64,000 nt of DNA from CAVQMB01 sp963713445. GTDB lineage: Bacteria > Pseudomonadota > Gammaproteobacteria > Competibacterales > Competibacteraceae. The stretch lies in NCBI GenBank assembly GCA_963713445.1, contig CAVQMB010000023.1, forward strand, positions 1 through 64,000, read 5' to 3'. The notes beneath the pieces were generated by a model. The model made no database searches. It was not told the origin of the DNA and saw only the letters and a program-made list of their open reading frames with translations. Below, in pieces: positions 36,351 through 45,635 of this stretch. The translations under genes and the position numbers were made by a program. Each line of letters starts with the position of its first letter. Position 1 is the first letter of the stretch.

Positions 36351-36483
36351 GCAGTATGACGCGGGGCGTTGACGCTTTGTCGAGCCCCTGGCACGTCCGA
36401 TGGCGCGAACCGTGGCATTGAACGGTCGACGCCTAGTTGCGGATCAAGTTGGTAACTGAGAATTCCCTGTGAGGAACGATACG

Positions 36484-37647
36484 ATGAAAACGGATGTGGC
36501 CATCATCGGCGGCGGCGCTATCGGCGCTGCGGTCGCCTACTTCCTAAAGACCATGGCACCCACGATCGGCGTTACGGTGATCGAGCGTGACCCGACCTAC
36601 GAGCTTGCTTCCACGCCACGGGCATCAGGCGGTGTGCGAACACTGTTTTCTTTGCCGGAGAACATTGCGCTCTCGAACTACTCGATCCCCTTCTTCGATA
36701 ACTTTCCGGAAATCATGGCAATAGCGGGTACTCGCGCCGCGATCGGGTTCAAGAAAGGTGGCTACATTTTTGTCGTTCCGCCCTCCTCGCTCGATGTACT
36801 GAAGGCCAATTACGATACACAGCGAAGCCTTGGCTGTAACGTGATTTGGCTGGAACCCGACGAGATCAAGCAGCGCTTTCCATCGATGCGCGTTGATGAT
36901 CTCGGGGCCGCGGTGCTGTCGCCTGACGACGGGTGGCTCGATCCATATTCCGTGCTAATGGGATTTCGCAAGAAGGCACAGTCGCTCGGTGCGGAGTTTC
37001 TTGCCGAGGATGTAACTGGCATGGATCGGAGCGGCACCCAAGTCACGGCTGCGCGTTGCGCTTCGGGTCGGCTGGTGGGGGCCGACATCTTCGTCAACGC
37101 CGCTGGCGCCTGGGCGAAGGAAATTTGTGCAATGCTCGGATTCGAGGTGCCCATCGAGCCTCTCCGCCGGTTCGAACACTATTTCGAATGTCAGGACGGG
37201 ATTGAGCCGCTGCCTTATCTCAAGGATCCTGATCGGCTCGCGTTTCGGCCTGAAGGGCGTGGGTATTCAGGTGGCGTACCGACACTTGCGGAGCCGCGTG
37301 GCTACAACTTCGATGTCGATCATAGCTACTTCGAAAATGCAGTTTGGCCGGCGCTTGCGCATCGTTTCCCGAAATTTGAAGCGACCAGGTGCAAAGCAAC
37401 ACTACCGGGGCTTTATGATCAGAATGATTTTGATGGCAACGTGATCATCGGACCGGGTGCTGACGGACTTGGCAACTTCCACATGGTGGCCGGCTTCTCC
37501 GGGCACGGACTGATGCATGCACCGGGCTGCGGGCGGGCGCTGGCCGAACTGATACTGAAGGGCCGTTATGAAACCATCGATCTGACGCGATTCGGCTGGC
37601 AACGATTGGTGGAGGGCAAGCCCTTGCCAGAGCGCGGGATCATATAG
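36484..37647 (+). CDS. FAD-dependent oxidoreductase (DAO family)
   Basis: Flavin amine oxidase-like enzyme of 387 aa. DVAIIGGGAIGAAVAYFLK is the FAD-binding loop at the N-terminus, VIERDPTYELASTPRASGGV follows, and GFSGHGLMHAPGCGRALAEL near the C-terminus is the conserved second FAD contact of D-amino-acid/sarcosine-type oxidases. GAGGAA is seven bases before the ATG used. Base composition is visibly less GC-rich than its neighbours, which suggests recent acquisition. Substrate (an amino or imino acid) is unknown. Confidence 0.87.
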   Translation: MKTDVAIIGGGAIGAAVAYFLKTMAPTIGVTVIERDPTYELASTPRASGGVRTLFSLPENIALSNYSIPFFDNFPEIMAIAGTRAAIGFKKGGYIFVVPPSSLDVLKANYDTQRSLGCNVIWLEPDEIKQRFPSMRVDDLGAAVLSPDDGWLDPYSVLMGFRKKAQSLGAEFLAEDVTGMDRSGTQVTAARCASGRLVGADIFVNAAGAWAKEICAMLGFEVPIEPLRRFEHYFECQDGIEPLPYLKDPDRLAFRPEGRGYSGGVPTLAEPRGYNFDVDHSYFENAVWPALAHRFPKFEATRCKATLPGLYDQNDFDGNVIIGPGADGLGNFHMVAGFSGHGLMHAPGCGRALAELILKGRYETIDLTRFGWQRLVEGKPLPERGII

Positions 37648-37903
37648 GCGGAAAGCGCTCGTGTCCCATCGGCGCTGCGAGCAATCCATCGCGGGTAACC
37701 GCGTCTGCAGCGCGCAGCAGGTGCTGCATCAATTCCAACCCCAGCGGACAATCATCGCAAGGCAAACCGTGAACCCGGCAATCCCCCATCAGAAATAACG
37801 ACCGAATGCGCGGACTTCCACGTCACCGCTTACCCAGCGGCTTGATCCAATGCTTCAATGCTAGAATCGACCGCAATCCTTTTGGGACTCAGACAGCGGA
37901 GGA

Positions 37904-38632
37904 GTGCGTGTGGAAAGACTTATTAGCGCTACTGCACGAAGCAGCATGCAGCGAACAGCCTTATGGGCGGCCATGGCATTGTCATTCTTTATCGTGCGTT
38001 CGGCTCACGCCAGACTGGCCGCCGGCAAGCACCTGGAACAGCTCGCGGGAAGAATTCACTCGCAGGCACCCAACATCAGTACCAAAGCCATCTCGAGTGC
38101 GATCAGCGCTTATTTCCACGCCAGGCGGCGGCATTTGACCGACAAGCCCCTTGTCACGGTCGTCGATTACTCTCTGCCGTCCACCAAGAAGCGCCTGGCA
38201 GTCGCCGATTTGCGGACCGGCAAAGTAATCTTCTACACCTACGTGGCACACGGCAAAGGCAGCGGGGGCGAATACGCAACCCGCTTCTCCAACAAGCCCG
38301 GCACAAACGCAAGCAGCCTCGGAGTCTACCTGACGGGCCGCACCTACTACGGCAAGCATGGGTACTCGCTGCGGCTGAAAGGGCTAAACCCTGAATTCAA
38401 CGGCGCGGCTTACCGCCGCGACATCGTCATGCACAGCGCCTGGTACGTGAGCCAAACGTTTGCGCAAGACCACGGCCGTATGGGACGGAGCTGGGGCTGC
38501 TTCGCCCTCAGCCCCAAGGTAGAGAGCGCCATCGTGAAGCTGATCCGCGGGGGCACCGTGCTACTCGCGTACTACCCGGATCCCGAGTGGCTGCATTCCT
38601 CTCCGTTCCTGAACACCCGGGGTAACGCCTGA
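37904..38632 (+). CDS. Murein L,D-transpeptidase (YkuD-type catalytic domain)
   Basis: Secreted or membrane-anchored peptidoglycan enzyme, 242 aa. An N-terminal signal helix (ALWAAMALSFFIVRSAHA) is followed by a short spacer and the catalytic domain: VVDYSLPSTKKRLAVADL, HGKGSGGEYATRFSNKPGT, IVMHSAWYVS (the catalytic His) and MGRSWGCFAL, with the nucleophilic Cys. The arrangement HSA ... GRSWGCFAL matches the murein L,D-transpeptidase catalytic-domain family rather than classical ErfK. It sits at the border of the defence island and is read away from it. Confidence 0.9.
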   Translation: MRVERLISATARSSMQRTALWAAMALSFFIVRSAHARLAAGKHLEQLAGRIHSQAPNISTKAISSAISAYFHARRRHLTDKPLVTVVDYSLPSTKKRLAVADLRTGKVIFYTYVAHGKGSGGEYATRFSNKPGTNASSLGVYLTGRTYYGKHGYSLRLKGLNPEFNGAAYRRDIVMHSAWYVSQTFAQDHGRMGRSWGCFALSPKVESAIVKLIRGGTVLLAYYPDPEWLHSSPFLNTRGNA

Positions 38633-38651
38633 TGAGGTATGAGGGCGAGAG

Positions 38652-39281
38652 TCACGGGATCGTGTCAGTCGCTTCATCAGCGCCCAGTTCGGCTGCAACT
38701 TGCCTAAATTGCTCCAGCGCCGCTTCCAGGTCGTCGACGATCTCCTGGGCCAAAACTTCCGGCGCGGGCAGGTTGTCGGAGTCGTCCAGTGATTCGTCGC
38801 GCAGCCAGAAGATGTCGAGGCTGGCTTTGTCGCGGGCTACCATGTCTTTGTAGTCGTAGGCGCGCCAGCGGTCGGTGGGATTCTTCTTCTCTGGCCAGGT
38901 GGCCTTACGGTCGTGGCGGTTGGCCAGGTTGTAGCACTTCACGAAGTCGTCGAGGTCTTCGCGCTTCAAGGGGTTGGTCTTGAGCGTGAAGTGCCTGTTG
39001 GTGCGCAGGTCGTAGATCCAGAGCTTCCTGGTCCACGGAGTTTCGCTGGCGGCCTTCTTTTCGAAGAACAGCACGTTGGCCTTGACGCCCTGGGCGTAGA
39101 ACAGGCCTGTGGGCAGGCGCAGCAGGGTATGGACGTCGCATTCGTGCAGCGGCTTGCGGCGGATGGTTTCGCCGGCGCCGCCTTCGAACAGGGCGTTATC
39201 AGGCACCACCACAGCGGCGCGGCCGTTGACCTTGAGCAGGGTCTTGATGTGCTGTACGAAGTTGAGCTGCTTGCGCGGCCC
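38652..39281 (-). pseudogene. hsdM: hsdM C-terminal fragment (type I methyltransferase)
   Basis: In frame with the stop at 38652, the sequence reads KQLNFVQHIKTLLKVNGRAA then VVVPDNALFEGG, LRLPTGLFYAQGVKANVLFF and the C-terminal FWLRDESLDDSD. This is the C-terminal part of an N6-adenine methyltransferase subunit. The catalytic NPPF region that should stand just before KQLNF is missing; upstream the DNA changes to a truncated nucleotidyltransferase gene. Together with the fragment at 40987-41321 it shows that hsdM was split and its middle lost. Confidence 0.85.
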
Positions 39282-39400
39282 GGGTCGATGCCGTGCGCGT
39301 AATACAGCAACAAGTCCCGCGCCGTCGCGCCCGCCAGGAAGAACCGTGTATCGCCGGCCCCGGCGCGAAGAGCTGCGGTCAGTGCCGCAAGGTATCGCAA
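39280..39400 (-). pseudogene. Truncated AbiEii-like nucleotidyltransferase (toxin)
   Basis: Starts with TTG one base after the stop of the AbiEi-like gene and reads LRYLAALTAALRAGAG, TRFFLAGATARDLLLYYAHG and IDPGRA, the N-terminus of the predicted nucleotidyltransferases that pair with AbiEi-type regulators (the G-A-TARDLL motif begins the nucleotide-binding site). After about 40 codons it runs into hsdM sequence, so the toxin is inactive. Confidence 0.7.
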
Positions 39401-39401
39401 T

Positions 39402-40433
39402 TCATTCCTGGTCGATAAGTTCAGCAAGGTAGAGCTCGTAGACACGTTTTGCCGCCTCCATGCAGCGCGCATCGCCGGTGGCCAACAAGTCCGCGTAGAT
39501 GAGAACCGGCGGCACCAGGTCCGGGTGATTCCAGGGGTAGTTGAAGATCCAGAAGCGTTTGCGGATTTCGACGTCGCCCGCAGGATCGGTACGCAGGCGA
39601 TGATCGGCGAGCAAACGAGTCGGCACCTTCTCGGCATAGAGCGTGGTGATGCCGGGGCGCAGGTAATGCTCCAATTTTGCCGCTGCGGGTTCAGCGCCGA
39701 ACTGCGCCTCATACGCGGCAACGTCGAGCGGCTCCCACCAATCTCCAGCCGGCGCCTGGTAACGGCCGAGTAGTAGTTTCGGTCGCAATGTGCGGGCATA
39801 GGCTTCCATCCAGATATCGAGCAGCCGGCGGCGATTGCGCAGTCGGCGCCCCGCCTCGCCTAACGCAACCACGAATCCCTCCTGCGCCAAATCCGCCATG
39901 ACAACGCCCACCGTGCCGTGGGCAACACCGGCCAGCGTGGCAATCTCGCGATACGGCTGCGTCACCAGTTCAGGTCGGCACAACAGTGCGAAAACGGCCT
40001 GTAGGCCGGTGGCCTGGAACGCCCGCCCAACCGTGAGCGGCGTCAACTTTTCCTCAGGGCGCTGCCCCTTGACCCACACCAACACGGGAGGGCGATGCAC
40101 ATAGGCATTGCCGGCGGCATCCAGGAAGGCCACCCCGCGCTCCCGCAGCGCATCGGCCAATTGCGGGGTCACATAGTCGGTCACCAAGAGCGCATCCGGT
40201 CCCAACCGCTCCAGTGCCAGCAAGGCTGCGCCCAGGGTGGCAGGGCGCAACCCTCGCTTCACTTGCGCCACAAATTCAATGACTTGTCCATCGACTCGCA
40301 GCCGCAACCGGCCGGCGCCCCCTTGATCGCGGGCTTTCGGCTCCAATTCGGCAACCGTAATATCGAGCCCCAACGCCTTCGCCGCAGCGACGGCATTGCC
40401 AAGCAACCTGTGTTTGTCGGGGTGATTGTCCAT
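39402..40433 (-). CDS. AbiEi-family antitoxin/regulator
   Basis: Type IV toxin-antitoxin regulator of 343 aa. Residues 30-135 form an endonuclease-like fold region (GQVIEFVAQVKRGLRP and ALLVTDYVTPQLADALRE), residues 150-205 a winged helix (VTQPYREIATLAGVAHGTVG then VVMADLAQEGFV), and the rest is the conserved C-terminal domain (WWEPLDVAAYEAQFGAEPAA; LVPPVLIYADLLATGDAR). The frame is intact although the toxin partner is truncated. Inverted repeats upstream (40444-40523) fit the autoregulation known for AbiEi. The module lies inside hsdM. Confidence 0.8.
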   Translation of the reverse strand: MDNHPDKHRLLGNAVAAAKALGLDITVAELEPKARDQGGAGRLRLRVDGQVIEFVAQVKRGLRPATLGAALLALERLGPDALLVTDYVTPQLADALRERGVAFLDAAGNAYVHRPPVLVWVKGQRPEEKLTPLTVGRAFQATGLQAVFALLCRPELVTQPYREIATLAGVAHGTVGVVMADLAQEGFVVALGEAGRRLRNRRRLLDIWMEAYARTLRPKLLLGRYQAPAGDWWEPLDVAAYEAQFGAEPAAAKLEHYLRPGITTLYAEKVPTRLLADHRLRTDPAGDVEIRKRFWIFNYPWNHPDLVPPVLIYADLLATGDARCMEAAKRVYELYLAELIDQE

Positions 40434-40443
40434 TAATTATTAA

Positions 40444-40523
40444 TGTCCACGTTTCATGGACAAATGTCAATAATGGACAAACATCATTTGTACAGGAAGC
40501 AATATGGTCCACAGCACGTGGAC
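40444..40523 (-). promoter_or_regulatory. Operator-like inverted repeats upstream of AbiEi gene
   Basis: TGTCCAC at 40444-40450 and TGGACA at 40457-40462 form an inverted pair; TGGACA recurs at 40474-40479, and GTCCAC-AGCAC-GTGGAC spans 40507-40523. The sites lie in AT-rich DNA just before the start codon. AbiEi proteins repress by binding such repeats. Confidence 0.5.
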
Positions 40524-40586
40524 AACCGAAATGGATGGACGGAGCTCCTTGGCAAGCAGGCTGGTTTCGCGGAAAAGGCCCGGCCT

Positions 40587-40824
40587 CTACCAGTCCGGCG
40601 TTTCGTTCGGAGTGCTCCAATGCTTGTTAATGATCTCGCTCACGATGCGAAAGGTCACGAGCGCTCCATCTCTTTGATGGATTCGAAGAAGTGATGCCGT
40701 GCACGCATCCGTCGACTGCAGCGTGATGGCGACGACGGCGCTGTAGTATGCCTCGAACGCCTTGCCTCCGTACGGGCTAGCCTCGTGATCAACGCCGAAA
40801 ACTTGGCTACGTGGATCCGGCTAG
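40587..40824 (-). pseudogene. Unidentified gene C-terminal remnant
   Basis: An open frame without a start codon reads VFGVDHEASPYGGKAFEAYY, IHQRDGALVTF and VSEIINKHWSTPNETPDW before its stop. The composition is that of a real protein and no stop interrupts it for about 78 codons. I do not recognise the family. It is on the same strand as the AbiEi gene and lies in the insert that split hsdM. Confidence 0.3.
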
Positions 40825-40962
40825 CAAATGGTACTTGGGGTGCGAAAAAGATTCGGCGCGCGTCTTCTTATCCAAAGCAGCCACCGCCTATCCGTAATGA
40901 GAACCAGTATGTCCTCGAACTGACGACCATTCTAAACCGTGGACTGACCCGTTGTTTTAATG

Positions 40963-40981
40963 TTAGACCCGACCCTTTTTT
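40963..40981. repeat. TTAGACCCGACCC-T(n) repeat at hsdM break
   Basis: Matches the tandem copies at 2395-2439 and stands a few bases from where HsdM homology stops, so it marks the edge of the inserted or deleted segment. Confidence 0.55.
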
Positions 40982-40986
40982 GCATG

Positions 40987-41321
40987 CCGACTAGCGGCTG
41001 TTGCAGCTTGACCGGATCCTGAAATTTGTTCTGAGCCTTATTGAAGATCAGGCCGAGCAGGCCCTTCTCTTTACCCAGCGCATCCAACGCATGGCGGTAA
41101 TGGTCAAACAGCTCGTCGCCATCCTTCTTGATCAGGCTGGACCAACTGTACTGCTGCGGCACGATGCTGGGCTGGTGGTACGGTGCCTCGGTGCGCTCGT
41201 CGGCGATCTTGAGGAACAGCAGGTAGGTGAGCTGTTCGACGTAGTCGCCGTAGCTCATGCCGTCGTCGCGGAGGACGTTACAGTAGTTCCAGAGCTTCTG
41301 GACGAGAGAGGACGTATTCAC
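40987..41321 (-). pseudogene. hsdM: hsdM N-terminal fragment (type I methyltransferase)
   Basis: GTG start overlapping the HEPN stop (GTGA). The sequence SLVQKLWNYCNVLRDDGMSY, VEQLTYLLFLKIADER and LGLIFNKAQNKFQDPVKLQQ is the HsdM N-terminal helical domain. Homology ends after PLVG, where the frame enters a TTAGACCCGACCC repeat and stops. The rest of the gene, less its catalytic centre, is found at 38652-39281 beyond a 1.7-kb insert. No active methyltransferase can be made from this locus. Confidence 0.88.
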
Positions 41322-41666
41322 TCGGGGCTCTCGGTTGACTTCAGTATGGCTTCCAGGGCGACGATCAACGCCGGAACGCCGTCCGTGATGACGGTGTAGA
41401 GGCGCCGATAGTCGATTGCACCGTATTCGTGCGCGAGCACATTGCGGAAGCCAATGATCCCTTTCCAGGGCACTTCGGGATGCCGCGATACCGTCTCCGC
41501 CGAAACCCGCCGCGCCGACAATTTCCAACGCCCGCTCGATGGCATAGCGACTTCTCGCGTCGGCAAGCAACTGATCCAGATCCAGACCAGCCGAAAACGC
41601 GGTGACCTGCCTCGGCGCGTCGAGCATGTCCCAAAGATGCGCGGCGCCCCGCTCAAGCAGCGTCAT
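41318..41666 (-). pseudogene. HepT-like HEPN toxin, frameshifted
   Basis: HEPN ribonuclease of a type VII toxin-antitoxin pair. The first frame reads LLERGAAHLWDMLDAPRQV to ALEIVGAA; the second reads VSAETVSRHPEVPWKGII and FRNVLAHEYGAIDYRRLYTV. The latter contains RNVLAHEY, the R-x4-H-x-Y motif whose His acts in RNA cleavage and whose Tyr is AMPylated by MntA. A one-base change in a GCGGCGGG run near 41510 separates them. The gene overlaps mntA by 14 bases and hsdM by 4. Confidence 0.78.
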
Positions 41667-41985
41667 ACAATACCCTCAGATCCCGCTCGATGCTTCTCCG
41701 ACGATAGGGGTTACGCAGAATCTCGGGCGGCACGATATCCACTCGCCTGTCGCCGAAGAGGCGGGTGAAATCCTCTTGCAGATCCTGAGCGGCCCACAGC
41801 GACGGCGCCTGACCCGGCTCGAACTCAATAATAAGATCGATGTCGCTGCCGGGCTTGAGCTCATCACGCGCGGCCGAACCGAACAGCGCAAGCTGTTTGA
41901 TGTGATACCGGCGAACCACGGCGGCCAGCTTACGACGCCTGATCACCAACCCGCCGCCGATGACAGGATCCTCATCTGAGCTCAT
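41653..41985 (-). CDS. MntA-like nucleotidyltransferase antitoxin
   Basis: Minimal nucleotidyltransferase, 110 aa from ATG 41985. The motif GSAARDELKPGSDIDLII gives the GS and D-x-D residues that bind nucleotide and metal, followed by VDIVPPEILRNPYRRRSI. In type VII systems it AMPylates the HEPN toxin to silence it. The start overlaps the stop of the small gene upstream (TAATG) and the end overlaps the HEPN start. Intact, although its partner appears frameshifted. Confidence 0.87.
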   Translation of the reverse strand: MSSDEDPVIGGGLVIRRRKLAAVVRRYHIKQLALFGSAARDELKPGSDIDLIIEFEPGQAPSLWAAQDLQEDFTRLFGDRRVDIVPPEILRNPYRRRSIERDLRVLYDAA

Positions 41986-42247
41986 TACGGGATTCTCCCA
42001 GTCGGACTTGCCACCCAATTTTGCACCAATAGCCGCGTCGCAGTCTCCCGCTCACGCGCCTGGCCGCCGCGGATTCCGTCCACCAGCACCAGCAGCTCAC
42101 GGAGCCGCGATCGGACCGCGCCGCCAAAGGCAGCAGCTTGTACAGCGGCGAGAATGCCAGGCCGTGAACAAGAAATTCTTCCAGATTCGAGATATTGGCG
42201 ACGTTGCAGAAGTTCAAGGATTTCCTGGCTTTGGTGGCTGCGTTCAC
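41985..42247 (-). pseudogene. Small unknown protein, probably frameshifted
   Basis: A coupled gene of about 87 codons: GTG at 42247 overlaps the AlbA_2 gene stop (GTGA) and its end overlaps the mntA start (TAATG). The first frame reads SLNFCNVANISNLEEFLVHG then LAFSPLYKLLPLAA; the second reads SRLRELLVLVDGIRGGQ, then ETATRLLVQNW. The shift lies in a GGCGGCGC run near 42130. It looks helical, with no motif I know. Its place in the chain suggests a function linked to the RM or HEPN genes. Confidence 0.5.
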
Positions 42248-44082
42248 TTGTATCTCTTTCGGTAGGCTTGCTCGGGATGATTGGGAAAACCCGGAAATCT
42301 CGCCTCAAGCCATCCCGCACGAACCATACGCGTGATGTAATGTTTTCGAAGCGCCTCAGCGTCACGATCGAGGAGCCGCGCTAATGTCCGGAGGGACAGC
42401 CATTCGTCCTTGCACAACTCTTGTATTGTCCGTTCAACCAACTCTTTGGGTGCTCGGCCTTTTTCCCGAACCGGCGCAGCGATAGCCTCCAGTGCGGCCT
42501 CGTATTGTTCGGACCCCGGTTCGTAATGTCTGGAGTTCGGTGCGTAATGTCCGGACCTAGCTACGGACGTTTCTGGAAACAACACATTTTTCCCATCACC
42601 GTGGGCCAATCGATATCGCGTACCACGTCCCTGCCCCTCCTGGATCAACCATCCGTGAGAGGCCAATGTCTTCAACCGATCACCAATCTCCCTCGGGTGC
42701 TCCCGGGTGTAGGGCTGTACATCCGCATTACTTACCATCCCAAAACTATGCGCCAATACAAAAATCATCCGATCGAGCTCAGTCAGCCGGCTGTAGGCAT
42801 CCCCGACCACCTCCCGCAGTTCACCCTCCACATCCTCCGGAATCATGCCCGCAAGCGGCAATGTGATGTGCGTCATGTCCAGATCGGTATCCTCAGCCAC
42901 AAGCGGCCAAAGCCAGTCTTGCTCACGCCAGGCTCTTAAAATCTTCTGAAACCCGGAACCGGCCTTTTCGCCCAAACCCAGCATCTGGAACATCTTCTGC
43001 AACGCCGGGTTGCGCGGATCACTCACGCCACCCTGGTACAACGCCTCTCGTGGAATACGCAGTCGACCCGGATTGCTGAACAAGAAGGCGTCGGGAACCT
43101 TGATCACGGTAATCGGACGGGAGGACTGATGGTCGGCATGGATCATGGGTATTGACCAGCGCTTCACGTAAGGCCTCGTGTACATGAGTTTCGCCTTGTC
43201 TCACCGCGTGCCTGTTCAGCTTGAAGGGGACATTCAGGCCATCCACCAAACGTGGATAAACGCGATAGTAAAAATTAAACAGATTGGGTTCCCATTTGCC
43301 GTCCAGGGTCAAACGAAACGTCCAACGCACCTCCGGATCATCAGCCAGACGCTCTTGATAATCAACGTGATAATGAGGCAACGCCTCAAGCAGAGCCTGT
43401 TCCCGTCCCAACATCAACATGCCCGCGAGTGTGAGACACCTTCTCGGCCGGTCTTGCGATCACGCCGAAAGGCACCCAGTCGCTCCAGAAAATCCCTGTC
43501 GCTCAAAGCCAGGAACGGATGGTCGGGATCACGCGAGGCGAAACGATTGCGATAGCCCGTCAGGCTCTCACGGTCCAGATCTTCAACACCAAATCCCTCA
43601 AGAATCAGGGCATCCTGGGGTTCATCGCTGGCATCCCGCAACATCTGGCGCACCTCTGACTCGGTGCAGCGATAATCCCCTTCATAATTGCGCTTGTAGC
43701 TGCCCGTTAGCGGATTACCGTTGATGTAAACGGGACGTTGCACGCGCGATGCCATCGGAATTCGGATCACCACGAGCTTTAGCCCCGCAATCGGCACTAC
43801 TCTGAAATCAGACTCCCGACACAGCGGCGAGCTCAGCTTCTGCGCATTGTTATGGCCGTTCCAGAAATCCTGCCGCAGCGCCTCGGGCTTGCTGACGCCC
43901 TGCAATTGCAGCACACGTTTCTCCCTTTCCCTGACACCGAGCACGAGATAGCCGCCCGCGGTATTCGCAAAAGCTGAGACGGTTTCCCAAGCTGATTTCG
44001 GGAAGCCACCCGCGGCAGACTTGACTTCGACATCCTGGTCCTCACCAAGATCGACAAGCGCCAAAAGCTCGGCGGGTGTCAT
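42244..44082 (-). pseudogene. AlbA_2 (Schlafen-like) ATP-binding protein, two frameshifts
   Basis: About 610 residues in three consecutive frames. First: AlbA_2 domain, LVDLGEDQDVEVKSAAGG, FANTAGGYLVLGV and LVVIRIPMASR with its basic binding loop. Second: MLMLGREQALLEALPHYHVD and EALREALVNT. Third: LIHADHQSSRPITVIKVPDA and GLGEKAGSGFQKILRAWREQ, the HATPase_c_4 part, then a winged-helix C-terminus. Breaks lie near 43415 and 43145. Such proteins are often R-linked genes in type I RM operons. It overlaps hsdS by 4 bases and the small gene by 4 bases. Confidence 0.82.
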
Positions 44083-45635
44083 AGCCTAGCTCGATCGGTC
44101 AGAGTTGGCTCAGCAACCATCGGCAATTCTGACTCAGCTTCCAGTGATTCTTCGTGTGGCGCGGTCAGCTTGCCTGCGAAGGCCCAGCGCAGAATGGACT
44201 GACGCAGGCACTCCGCCCGCATCAGGTTCGCGTCCACTTGGGCCTCGAGTTCTGTAACAAGAGAAAAGCGCCTTTCGACTTCAGTGACGATACCTTGTTG
44301 TTCGACAGCAGGCGCGAGAGGCACGGCTGTTCCGCGTATCTCACCAAGGGAAAGGCGGGGCCTCCCGATGCCGTGGAGTACGCTCTTGACTCGCTGCCGG
44401 GTAGGTTGGCTATTCAAGGCTGCATTCAAGTACTCAACTGCGATAACTGGGTGTGGCTTGAATCGTATGCAATCAGCCTTGACCACTGCCGGTCCCACGA
44501 ATGAGGGAAGAATGCAGGCCCGCGGTGGGTTATCGCCTAGCGTGGCAATAACCAGATCGCCTGATTGAATCTCATGCTTACGAAGACGTTCGAAATGTGC
44601 TACGGAAATATGGGCATACTCATCGGCAAACTCACCATCCTTGATATTCTGCAGTCGGATCACGCGTGGTCCGGTCTTTTGATAATGCTCGGTTTTGAGA
44701 TTCGACCCAAACGGACCGTCGGTGATCGAGTTAGGCTCTGGCGCAGCCAACTGGTCGACGGACGCCCAGACCCATCCCTCTGGCAGGTCACAGCAATCGG
44801 CATGTTCAGGCAGGGCGGGTTCTTTGTACTTCGCCTTCCACTTGTCGTTCGCCGGCGCTTTGCCTTTGGCCCCCATCTTTGCCAGTTCGGCTTCTTCCCA
44901 CTTCGCGCGGCGTTCGGCGAGGATGCGGTCGAGGAGCTTGCTGGCGGGTTCGACGTCTGGATGGGCCTTGCGCCATTCTTCGGTGAGCTTGCCTTCGACG
45001 GCGGCTTTGAGGACGGCGGCTTTGTAGCGTTTGAGGTTGGCCTTGACGCGCTTGAGGTTGGCGACGGCTTCGTCGAGGCGGGAGAACTGCTTTTCGATTT
45101 CCGCGACGATACGTTCTTGTTGGTCAAGAGGGGCGACGGGTATCCTGCATTCTTTCAGGTAGGCGGTAGGCACACGACGCTGACCAACGGCGCCGGTCAT
45201 GTGACGCTCGGCCTTTCCACGAAAGGTCTGACTTGAGACGTAGTAGTAGAGGTACTTGGCATTGATGCCAGGGCTGGGTCGGAGAACATGAAACTCGGTG
45301 GAGCCAAATCCGAAGCCATTTACAAGCTTCGGAACAACCGCCATCTTGCCGTTTTCCATGCAGGGGGTGATCTTGGCGAAAAGCACGTCACCTTCCAGGA
45401 AGGCCGTGAACCCCTTTTTCACCTCACCAGCCGGCCGCGTTTCTTCGACGTGAATTGACCCGTTGCCTGCACCGACGGCTGGCATGGGGACAAAGGAAAC
45501 AGGCAGGTCATCGGGTATTGAGGACTTGTCGATGCGAGGATTGACATCGGCAATATCCTCGACGCTCATTTCCAGCCACTTCTGATAGCTGGCGACGGTA
45601 GCTAGGTAATCGGCTCGCGCTTCTTCGGCTCTCAT
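44079..45635 (-). CDS. hsdS: Type I restriction enzyme specificity subunit
   Basis: DNA-recognition subunit of 518 aa with two target-recognition domains. TRD1 (residues 20-170, EMSVEDIADVNPRIDKSS ... GFGSTEFHVLRP) is followed by the first coiled coil (LDQQERIVAEIEKQFSRLDE to LKAAVEGKL); TRD2 (residues 255-425, LPEGWVWASVDQLAAPEPNS ... LHGIGRPRLSL) by the second (VEQQGIVTEVERRFSLVTEL). The frame is intact, the only complete core RM gene here. The start overlaps the stop of the short hsdR-like gene (ATGA). Confidence 0.93.
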   Translation of the reverse strand: MRAEEARADYLATVASYQKWLEMSVEDIADVNPRIDKSSIPDDLPVSFVPMPAVGAGNGSIHVEETRPAGEVKKGFTAFLEGDVLFAKITPCMENGKMAVVPKLVNGFGFGSTEFHVLRPSPGINAKYLYYYVSSQTFRGKAERHMTGAVGQRRVPTAYLKECRIPVAPLDQQERIVAEIEKQFSRLDEAVANLKRVKANLKRYKAAVLKAAVEGKLTEEWRKAHPDVEPASKLLDRILAERRAKWEEAELAKMGAKGKAPANDKWKAKYKEPALPEHADCCDLPEGWVWASVDQLAAPEPNSITDGPFGSNLKTEHYQKTGPRVIRLQNIKDGEFADEYAHISVAHFERLRKHEIQSGDLVIATLGDNPPRACILPSFVGPAVVKADCIRFKPHPVIAVEYLNAALNSQPTRQRVKSVLHGIGRPRLSLGEIRGTAVPLAPAVEQQGIVTEVERRFSLVTELEAQVDANLMRAECLRQSILRWAFAGKLTAPHEESLEAESELPMVAEPTLTDRARL

